Source of the DNA: Lachnospiraceae bacterium
Lineage (GTDB): Bacteria > Bacillota > Clostridia > Lachnospirales > Lachnospiraceae
Direction of reading: 5' to 3'
Length of the DNA: 64,000 nucleotides
Assembly: GCA_014804645.1 (NCBI GenBank)
Contig: JAAUZI010000014.1
Span: forward strand, 46,085 to 110,084
Shown: positions 35,010 to 41,248 of the stretch, piece after piece
How positions within the stretch are numbered: the stretch's first letter is position 1
Layout of the letters: every line of letters begins with the position of its first letter
Translations under genes and position numbers: made by a program
The notes under the pieces: model-generated
Databases searched by the model: none
Seen by the model: the letters and a program-made list of their open reading frames with translations, nothing else
What the model was told of the DNA's origin: nothing

Positions 35010-35891
35010 ATGAATACGTTAAAGCCTGGCGATACTATTGGAATCATATCACCGAGTGGGGTAGCAGATAAAAATGATTATGAAAAATATGCAAAAGGCA
35101 TTGAAAGATTGGGATTTCAAATCAAGTTTGGAAAAAATATTTATAAGGACACCTATAGATACACTGCGAGTGTCAAGGAACGGGTTGATGACCTGAATGA
35201 GATGGTATATGACGAAACCGTAAAGATGATATTCTTTGGCGGCGGCTATGGGAGCGTTGATTTACTTCCGTATATAGATTATGGAAAAATAAAGGAAACC
35301 CCGAAACTTTTTCTGAGTTACAGTGATGGAACATCAATACTTAATGCCATATATGCCCAGACCGGTATAACGACATATTATGGTCAGACACCGGGATTAT
35401 TTGATAAGATTAGTGAGTACGACAGGGAACAATTTGTGTCACATTTGATAAAAGGAAATGTGACTGATTATATCAGTAATAGCGATTGGCATACGATAAC
35501 AGAGGGGCGCTGTGAGGGAAACCTTATTGGAGGGTATTTACTTAATTTTGTTTTGACTTTAGGAAACAGATTTTTTCCCTACCAAACAGACAGGAATTAT
35601 ATATTGTTTATTGAAGAATTAGATAAATTCCAATCGGTTCAGGATGTCAGTATGTTTTTAACTTGTATAGGGCAAAGTCAGTTAATGGAACAAGTTACAG
35701 GGTTGTTATTTGGGCATTATTCGGATGATATTTCACCGGAGTTATTTGAAGTACTCGAAAGATTTGGGAAAAAATATACTATTCCTGTTGCTTATTGTGA
35801 TGATTTCGGTCATGGAGCTAATCATGCAATTTTTCCTATTGGAAGAGAGGCTGTTTTAGACACAAAAAATAAGTCATTATTATTCCGATAG
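35010..35891 (+). CDS. S66-family LD-carboxypeptidase / MccF-like peptidase
   Basis: The 293-aa product has GDTIGIISPSG at the N-terminus, the nucleophile Ser in LSYSDGTSILN, an acidic residue in FIEELDK and the catalytic His region FGHGANHAIFPIG. S66 members either remove the terminal D-Ala from cytoplasmic murein tetrapeptides (LdcA) or cleave peptide-nucleotide antibiotics (MccF). The sequence does not decide. ATG 35010 is chosen because GTG 34998 overlaps the AAAGGAG SD. Base composition is clearly AT-rich, and the gene lies between att-like repeats 2 and 3, so it is probably acquired cargo. Confidence 0.88.
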   Translation: MNTLKPGDTIGIISPSGVADKNDYEKYAKGIERLGFQIKFGKNIYKDTYRYTASVKERVDDLNEMVYDETVKMIFFGGGYGSVDLLPYIDYGKIKETPKLFLSYSDGTSILNAIYAQTGITTYYGQTPGLFDKISEYDREQFVSHLIKGNVTDYISNSDWHTITEGRCEGNLIGGYLLNFVLTLGNRFFPYQTDRNYILFIEELDKFQSVQDVSMFLTCIGQSQLMEQVTGLLFGHYSDDISPELFEVLERFGKKYTIPVAYCDDFGHGANHAIFPIGREAVLDTKNKSLLFR

Positions 35892-35987
35892 AGTATATAT
35901 AGACATGTTTTCTTCACTTTATGCTGCATGAAAATTCTATGTGGCTTGTATCTATATGATGGAGAAAATTGAAGGTAAGGTAATAAT

Positions 35988-36263
35988 TTGGATAACAAAA
36001 CAATAGAGGAAAATTTATTGGATAGGCTGTTTTTAGCTTTAAACCGGATAATGGAAGAAGTGAAAGAGAATATCGTTTCTGGCAGGGATGTTTTGATTTT
36101 AACTCACGGTGCAGTGATTATGTCACTATTGACGCTTAAGAACGATCTCGATTTTAAAACATCCTATACTGTCATAAATATTGGAAATGCACAGGCAATA
36201 AAACTCGAACCAAACGACATACAGGAAACACAACAGAAATTGTATCTGAAATCAGTACAATGA
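35988..36263 (+). pseudogene. Histidine phosphatase (phosphoglycerate-mutase-like), C-terminal fragment
   Basis: A 91-codon frame from TTG 35988 encodes only the C-terminal half of a histidine phosphatase, with VLILTHGAVIMSLL containing the second catalytic His. The N-terminal RHG phosphohistidine motif is absent, and a stop lies four codons upstream in frame. An AAGG precedes the TTG, so a short product might be made, but it would be catalytically dead. It is best read as a truncated gene inside the island. Confidence 0.7.
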
Positions 36264-36349
36264 GGAAGAAGGGAGATAAATTAATTTTCTAAATATCTAA
36301 TAAGGTTCAATAATTATGCAGTATACACATTTGGGTACATTATGGAGGG

Positions 36350-36369
36350 CCATATCACAAATGAGAGTG
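36350..36369 (+). repeat. att-like repeat 3
   Basis: This copy shares CCATATCACAA exactly with repeat 1. With upstream ATGGAGGG it encodes GGPYHK-stop. Aligned with repeat 2 over 26 bases from GGAG, 20 match. Its left flank shares TATCTAATAA (36294) and ATTTGGGTA (36329) with repeat 2. It overlaps the start codon of the next gene. Confidence 0.6.
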
Positions 36370-37467
36370 TATGTCAGAAATTTTGCGATTCTGTTCTGTC
36401 TGTTCATATTAAGTGGCTGTGGTGAATCGCAGGATAATGGAAATATGCTGCAGCCTGCCGAAATACAGGAAATGGATTTTGAGGAGAGTGAGCATCAGGA
36501 AGTATCTGAGGATGAGGACGGAGGAATTGACGTTTCTATATCAGAGCCAGAGACACTGCAGGAAATACTGGCAGAAGAAAAAGGCGCAATGTGGCTATAT
36601 GTCGGTGACAGAGATAGCATAGCTGTTTCCGAGGATGATTCAATATCAGAGATATTGCAGGAAATACCGGCAGAAGAAAGCGATGTAATAGAGATATATG
36701 CTGGTGACAGAGATATGATAGTTGTTCCCGAGGACGTTATGATAGCGCAGGTATCCCCACAGGAAATTCTTAAGGGCAATCCCATTATCTATGATCGATT
36801 TAGGATTGACGGCTGGGTTTTTGAATGGCTGATCTCCGATTATTATGACGATGACAACTGGTTTTATGAGGATGGAGTACTGGTAGTATCGCGTGAAAGC
36901 GACGGGGAGGATCCACAGATTATCCATGTGGAGGCAGAGGGAGGATATGCGGTATGGGTTTTGGTAAAAAATAAATTTGAGTACATGGATGTGAATTTTG
37001 ATGATGTTCCGGATCTCTTGATCTGTACGGGGCACCACGGCAATGCCGGGGATCTGACCTACTATTGCTTTTTACAGACGGAGAACGGTTTTATAGAGTC
37101 TCCCACCTTTACAGATATTCCGAATCCTGCGATTGATGCGGATAATCAATTGATACTCAGCCAATGGCGCAATTATGCTGTCTCTCACAGCTGGGCAGAA
37201 TTTCAGTATCAGGATGACACATACGTCATGATTAGAGAATTGTGTGAGGATGCGATATGGGAGTCTGGGGATTCTGCCAGCGATAACTTGGTATGGGTAT
37301 GGACCGTAAATGACGAAGAAATCGGCAGGAGCGACGAACTCTCTGAGGAAGAGATAGATGATCTTATATATAATGAAAACAGTGAATGGCAAATATCGGG
37401 AGATAGATGGAGGACTTTATATAATAATGGTCTGACAACAGACTTCAGTATATATGAAGAGCCGTAG
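36361..37467 (+). CDS. Secreted lipoprotein with tandem 33-aa repeat and DxNxD-type C-terminal domain
   Basis: The 368-aa product has a lipoprotein signal (FCLFILSGC, lipid Cys20), so it is anchored to the outer membrane face. An acidic N-terminal region holds two 33-residue repeats (LQEIxAEE...GDRDxIxV). The C-terminal domain contains DVNFDDVPDLLICTG, a calcium-loop-like motif also present in the lipoproteins at 45.9 and 47.4 kb. ATG 36361 is chosen because the signal peptide starts there and GGAGGG lies 11 nt upstream. Both the SD and the ATG fall inside att-like repeat 3, so expression signals came with the junction. The function is unknown. Confidence 0.75.
   Translation: MRVYVRNFAILFCLFILSGCGESQDNGNMLQPAEIQEMDFEESEHQEVSEDEDGGIDVSISEPETLQEILAEEKGAMWLYVGDRDSIAVSEDDSISEILQEIPAEESDVIEIYAGDRDMIVVPEDVMIAQVSPQEILKGNPIIYDRFRIDGWVFEWLISDYYDDDNWFYEDGVLVVSRESDGEDPQIIHVEAEGGYAVWVLVKNKFEYMDVNFDDVPDLLICTGHHGNAGDLTYYCFLQTENGFIESPTFTDIPNPAIDADNQLILSQWRNYAVSHSWAEFQYQDDTYVMIRELCEDAIWESGDSASDNLVWVWTVNDEEIGRSDELSEEEIDDLIYNENSEWQISGDRWRTLYNNGLTTDFSIYEEP
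36557..36754 (+). repeat. 99-bp tandem duplication inside the lipoprotein gene
   Basis: Unit 1 (36557-36655) and unit 2 (36656-36754) both begin TGCAGGAAATAC and share GGTGACAGAGATA. They are in frame and encode two 33-aa repeats that have diverged at several positions. Confidence 0.8.
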
Positions 37468-37498
37468 GAAAGATTAAAGAGAATAAGATTTGTAATAT

Positions 37499-37530
37499 CC
37501 CCATTGGAGTAATTCGTTTCAATGGGGGTT
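37499..37530 (+). terminator. Terminator-like hairpin
   Basis: CCCCATTG (37499-37506) pairs with CAATGGGG (37520-37527) around a 13-nt loop. No T-run follows, so efficiency is uncertain. Confidence 0.45.
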
Positions 37531-37577
37531 GCACTATCTATGATCTCTATACAATTTTCCGATGGAGAGTTGGCTTA

Positions 37578-37606
37578 TTGTAATTTACCAAAGAACTGTG
37601 TATAAT
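37578..37606 (+). promoter_or_regulatory. Promoter of P-loop protein gene
   Basis: TTGTAA (37578-37583), a 17-bp spacer ending CTGTG, and TATAAT (37601-37606) lie 29 nt before the ATG. It is nearly the same as the promoter of the nuclease gene. Confidence 0.75.
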
Positions 37607-37634
37607 AGAATTAACGAAGATTACAGAGGGCAGT

Positions 37635-38216
37635 ATGAAAAAACATATAATAATAGCGGGCGTACCGCGGGCTGGGAAAAGTACTGTTTCACAGATGATA
37701 GCGAAACAATTCGGATATCAACATATCAGTATGGATTCTGTTATTGCAGGCATTGAAAAGGTATTTCCCGAAACGGGAATCGATACAGATGCAGCTGTGG
37801 AACCGCAGACAAATCTGGAATATATCAGCTCAAAAATGGGGCCATTTATAAGAGCCATGATGGATAGTGGAGAATACAATGAATGTGATTATGGGATGGT
37901 AATAGATATATATCAATTATTGCCCCAAGACTACATAGAGTATATTGATAGGGAAATTTGTGATATTTATTATTTTATAACATCTGATGTTACCCCGGAT
38001 GAAAGGTTCAGAATTCTAAAGACATATGATACACCAAATGATTATACATATTTTCATTCGGATGAAGATAACTATAGGGATTGCATTGAAATTGTAGATG
38101 TCAGTAAAATGATAAAGGGGCAGTGTATTTTGTACGATATACCATATTATGAAACTGCATGTAATAGAGAAACAGTATTGAGGGATTTTGTATCAAAGCT
38201 GATAGGAGAAGTGTAA
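37635..38216 (+). CDS. P-loop nucleotide kinase-like protein
   Basis: The 193-aa product starts with Walker A GVPRAGKST (9-17) right after the first beta strand, as in adenylate-kinase- and shikimate-kinase-type proteins. FGYQHISMDSVI supplies the conserved Asp after helix 1. No LID motif typical of AdK is obvious. It probably phosphorylates a small molecule, or acts as an antibiotic or toxin-type kinase; the substrate is unknown. AT-rich composition and its place in the island suggest acquisition. AGAGGGC precedes the ATG, and a small gene follows within 20 nt, probably in the same operon. Confidence 0.75.
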   Translation: MKKHIIIAGVPRAGKSTVSQMIAKQFGYQHISMDSVIAGIEKVFPETGIDTDAAVEPQTNLEYISSKMGPFIRAMMDSGEYNECDYGMVIDIYQLLPQDYIEYIDREICDIYYFITSDVTPDERFRILKTYDTPNDYTYFHSDEDNYRDCIEIVDVSKMIKGQCILYDIPYYETACNRETVLRDFVSKLIGEV

Positions 38217-38235
38217 AAATGAAAGGTATGCAGCT

Positions 38236-38649
38236 ATGGGAAAAGATACTCGGCTAATCAATATTTATCTAAAAATACATAACAAGAGAACACTGACCAT
38301 GGATGATTTGAGTTATCTGGCAGAGTATGATCCTGAGTGTTTTGAGAAGACATGCAAAAATATTGTATATAAAATTCCCGAAATAAAATCTATCATGGAA
38401 CCAGATATTTCAGAGATCTCAGAGCATGAACCGGAGCCGGAGCTTTCTGAGTGGCAGAGTATAGATATAATTCTGGAGAATTTAAAGCGTCTGGAGATCG
38501 AAGATTTTCCTGTCGCTAATATTGACACAGACACTGTAAAGAGCCTGCTGGGAAATTTGTATATGGAAATGTTATTCCCGCACAATGATAAATATACTTT
38601 TGTGAATATGGCCGATGGTGATACATCTCTGTTTGATATGCGGGCGTAA
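38236..38649 (+). CDS. Small acidic protein of unknown function
   Basis: The 137-aa soluble protein has no signal peptide or membrane segment. It is predicted mostly helical with an acidic, Pro/Glu-rich stretch in the middle (SEISEHEPEPELSEW). GAAAGG lies 9 nt before the ATG. It begins 20 nt after the P-loop protein, so the two are probably co-expressed and could be partners. No family is recognised. It is the last gene of the AT-rich island. Confidence 0.6.
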   Translation: MGKDTRLINIYLKIHNKRTLTMDDLSYLAEYDPECFEKTCKNIVYKIPEIKSIMEPDISEISEHEPEPELSEWQSIDIILENLKRLEIEDFPVANIDTDTVKSLLGNLYMEMLFPHNDKYTFVNMADGDTSLFDMRA

Positions 38650-38728
38650 ATTGTCCGCCCACGAAAGACAGATTATCAGCGGATTGCAGGCATTAGTCTG
38701 ACCTAAACCATATTTTAGGAACGATTAC

Positions 38729-38757
38729 AGGCAGAGCGCTTTAGGTGTTCTGCCTTA
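38729..38757 (+). terminator. Copy 2 of repeated hairpin; island right side
   Basis: AGGCAGA (38729-38735) pairs with TCTGCCT (38749-38755). The stretch from ACAGGCAGAGC (38727) through TCTGCCTTAT matches the element at 34851 except in the loop. It may mark the right end of a third island unit. The 143 bases from 38650 to 38792 hold nothing else except small hairpins. Confidence 0.55.
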
Positions 38758-38792
38758 TCTGTATATACATGTAGAGATAAGGAGGGATCGGG

Positions 38793-39539
38793 ATGAAAGC
38801 GATTATAACTGATTTAGACAGAACTCTGCTCCGCACGGATAAGTCTGTGTCGGAGTACACATGCACCGTCTTAAAAAAGTGCCATGACAGGGGAATACTT
38901 CTCATGGCTGCGACGGCCCGCCCGGAAAGGGCTATTTTGACCTATCAGCAGCAGATCGGCTTTGACGCAGTAACGACCTTAAACGGCGCGAGGATCATTT
39001 TAGCCGGTGGAGTGATGGAAAACGGCATTGCGCCCCGTAGCGCGGAGGAAATTCTGAAAAAGGTGAGCGCGATACCGAATGTGACACTGTCAATGGAAAC
39101 GGGAGATGGGATTTATGCAAATGTTCCTATTCCGGAATGGAACGCCATCGTCTTTGAGGGTTTTCCCGCTTTGCCTACGGAAAGCATTATATATAAGATT
39201 TTGCTGAGCAGTGAAGGAAATACCATACAGCCGGATGTGGAAAAAGCGTTGACTTCCGATACCTATATGACGGTGGCAGAGGGAAAACTTATACAGATCA
39301 TGAGTACTGCGGCAACAAAATGGAATGGAATCAAAGCCATGTTGGAATCGGCAGGCGTAGACGAGAGGGAGGTCGTATATTTTGGAGACGACAACGACGA
39401 TATAGAGCCGATAAAGAATTGCGGCGTGGGTGTCGCTGTTTCCAATGCCATTAGGGAGGTTCTTACAATAGCAGATTTTGTGACAGAGAGCAATGACATG
39501 GATGGTGTGGCGCGCTACATAGAGAAGAATCTGCTGTAA
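38793..39539 (+). CDS. HAD-superfamily (Cof-type) phosphatase
   Basis: The 248-aa product has the HAD nucleophile motif TDLDRTLL (Asp7, general acid Asp9; Arg replaces the usual Gly), motif II in LLMAATARP, a Lys in GIKAML and motif IV GDDNDDIEPI. The large insert between motifs II and III is the Cof/IIB cap. Members dephosphorylate sugar phosphates or flavin/PLP-related compounds. GC content and codon use return to the chromosomal norm here, so it lies just outside the island. AAGGAGGG precedes the ATG. Confidence 0.92.
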   Translation: MKAIITDLDRTLLRTDKSVSEYTCTVLKKCHDRGILLMAATARPERAILTYQQQIGFDAVTTLNGARIILAGGVMENGIAPRSAEEILKKVSAIPNVTLSMETGDGIYANVPIPEWNAIVFEGFPALPTESIIYKILLSSEGNTIQPDVEKALTSDTYMTVAEGKLIQIMSTAATKWNGIKAMLESAGVDEREVVYFGDDNDDIEPIKNCGVGVAVSNAIREVLTIADFVTESNDMDGVARYIEKNLL

Positions 39540-39584
39540 GCATTAAAAAAATGAAAAGGGTTTTTGATAGAGAGGGAGGAGAAT

Positions 39585-40382
39585 ATGCGCACTTTACATG
39601 AACAGGACAGGGAAGAGATACTTTGCTATGTGGGGCAAGAGCCGGAGATGAATTTGTTTTTTATCGGGGACATAGAGAGTTTCGGAGTGGAGAATGAGAC
39701 GGTCAATATCTATCTCCATGAGGAGAGGGACAGATGGGATTTTCTGATATTGAGATTCCATCAGTATTACCTTTTGTACAGCCGGTACGAGGATTATAAT
39801 GCGCAGGAGGCGATAGAGTTTTTCAAGGGACAGCGGCCAGACTGTGTCAGCGGAAAGACCGTGCTGCTTGAGAAGATTGCGCCTGCATTCCCGCAGTGGA
39901 CGATTCAGTCTACCTATATGAGCCGCTGTGACCGTGTGGAGGATTGTCTTTCCGGGTCGAATGAACTGGTGATCCGGCGGCTGGAAAAGGAGGATGTGGC
40001 GGAGGTCATCGATCTGTTGTCGGATATTCGGGAGTTTAGCAAGACCTACAAAAAAGTTGAGCGGGAGGAACACATCAGGCGCATGGTGGAAGAGATGGAG
40101 CAGGGCGGCAAGGCGGCTGTGGGAGGTTTCTTAGACGGGCGTTTGATCGCCACCGCCTCCACCAGCGCGGAGAATTCGGAGAGCGCGATGGTTGTGGGGG
40201 TTGCCACCGCTATAGACTGCAGAGGAAAAGGCTATGCTTCCGCAGTGGTCTCGGCGCTGTGCCGGGACTGCTTTGAGAGAGGAAAGAAGTATCTCTGCCT
40301 GTTTTATGATAATCCTGTGGCAGGAAGGATATACAACCGGATAGGGTTCCAAGAGCTGGGAGAATATGGGATGCTCCGATAA
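39585..40382 (+). CDS. GNAT-family N-acetyltransferase
   Basis: The 265-aa product has a divergent N-terminal half and a C-terminal GNAT domain (about 125-260). The acetyl-CoA site is VGVATAIDCRGKGYASAVVSAL, with the R/Q-x-x-G-x-A signature as RGKGYA, and the final strand LFYDNPVAGRIYNRIGF is typical. The substrate is unknown. ATG 39585 is used because GGGAGGAG lies upstream. It follows the HAD gene by 45 nt, so a shared transcript is possible. Confidence 0.88.
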   Translation: MRTLHEQDREEILCYVGQEPEMNLFFIGDIESFGVENETVNIYLHEERDRWDFLILRFHQYYLLYSRYEDYNAQEAIEFFKGQRPDCVSGKTVLLEKIAPAFPQWTIQSTYMSRCDRVEDCLSGSNELVIRRLEKEDVAEVIDLLSDIREFSKTYKKVEREEHIRRMVEEMEQGGKAAVGGFLDGRLIATASTSAENSESAMVVGVATAIDCRGKGYASAVVSALCRDCFERGKKYLCLFYDNPVAGRIYNRIGFQELGEYGMLR

Positions 40383-40428
40383 ACTTTGCTTTTTATGCTC
40401 ATTGTAATTAATCGGGGGCCTGTGTATA

Positions 40429-41214
40429 ATGAAATCAAAGAAAAAGAGGCGGAGAAACCTGATACTGTGCAGTGTGGCTGTCATAGCGGCGGTCTATTTG
40501 TGTCTGTGTTTTTCCATGCGTCTTACAGTGCGGGATACCTCTCTGGCCAAAGAGGAGTGTATGCTGTATTACATTGTGAATGTGGACGGCATGAAGGGGC
40601 TGGGGCACAGTATTTTGCTGATCGTAGATGGAGAAGGCTGCGGGAGGGTGTTCAGTTTCAACGGAATGCAGAGGTCGCTGGGCGAGAGCCTTCTGGGAAA
40701 AAGCGGCGTTGGGAAAATGAGTGTGGGCGAGATGACTGCGGAGGAGACGGAGGCATTTTTGCGGACCGGAGACCTGAAACTGGACGGCGACCAGCTTGCG
40801 GACAACTATGATATGGCATTGTACAGGCCAATCTCAGCGGAGGACTGTCGTACTATTTTAGAGCAGCTTGCGCCCTATTATGCGGCCGAGGAGCAATTTG
40901 CGGAGCTGTACGGGAAGTGGGCAGGAGAGGATGATATAGACAGGAAGGCGGAGTATGAACAGGCCTTAGAGCAGTTTGGCCGGGAGGAGGGGCTGCCCCT
41001 CTATCAGCTATATACATATAACTGTGACCATGCGGCCAGAGCGCTGGTATCCGCGATAGACCCGGAAATGCGGGAGTACACACAGCGCTCATGGCGCATG
41101 ACGCCGAACGGAAATCTGAAAGCATTTGGAAAAAAGGCGGAGAACTGGGGCGTTATGGCTCTGGGTGGACAGTCTTTTTCAGAAAAAATATTGTTTTTTC
41201 TGATGATTTTCTGA
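40429..41214 (+). CDS. Membrane-anchored protein, possible permuted papain-fold (DUF4105/NlpC-like) domain
   Basis: The 261-aa product has a basic N-terminus and one hydrophobic helix (about 10-28) that is an uncleaved anchor or signal. The outside domain contains KGLGHSILLIVDGEG and later YTYNCDHAARALVSA. A His in a GH-x-x-L strand and a later N-C helix start recall circularly permuted papain-like peptidases, but this is a weak resemblance. The ATG overlaps the -10 of a promoter-like sequence (TTGTAA, 17 bp, TATAAT at 40402-40430). If that promoter is real, the transcript would start after this codon. GGGGG lies 10 nt before the ATG. Confidence 0.65.
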   Translation: MKSKKKRRRNLILCSVAVIAAVYLCLCFSMRLTVRDTSLAKEECMLYYIVNVDGMKGLGHSILLIVDGEGCGRVFSFNGMQRSLGESLLGKSGVGKMSVGEMTAEETEAFLRTGDLKLDGDQLADNYDMALYRPISAEDCRTILEQLAPYYAAEEQFAELYGKWAGEDDIDRKAEYEQALEQFGREEGLPLYQLYTYNCDHAARALVSAIDPEMREYTQRSWRMTPNGNLKAFGKKAENWGVMALGGQSFSEKILFFLMIF

Positions 41215-41248
41215 CGGGGATATGAAAGGAAAAAGAGGAGAGCAGTTT

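Larger units (their letters stand above)
33833..36349 (+). mobile_element. Putative composite rlmH-integrated island (two tandem units)
   Basis: Two segments lie between rlmH-derived repeats: 33833-34960 (Rpn nuclease) and 34961 to about 36369 (S66 peptidase, phosphatase fragment). Their right ends share TATCTAATAA, ATTTGGGTA, TAAGGTTC and the PYHK-stop repeat within about 75 bp (34886-34960 and 36294-36369). Base composition is AT-richer than the flanks: bases 35041-35100 are 35% G+C by hand count, against 55% for 30961-31020. No integrase or serine recombinase is encoded, so the units are either non-autonomous or decayed. The AT-rich zone continues to about 38.77 kb and may hold a third unit. 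Confidence 0.5.

Noticed and set aside
33822..38792. Integrase, transposase or serine recombinase in the island
   Set aside because: None of the frames carries a recombinase motif. The Rpn protein, often labelled transposase, is a PD-(D/E)XK nuclease and not an integrase.
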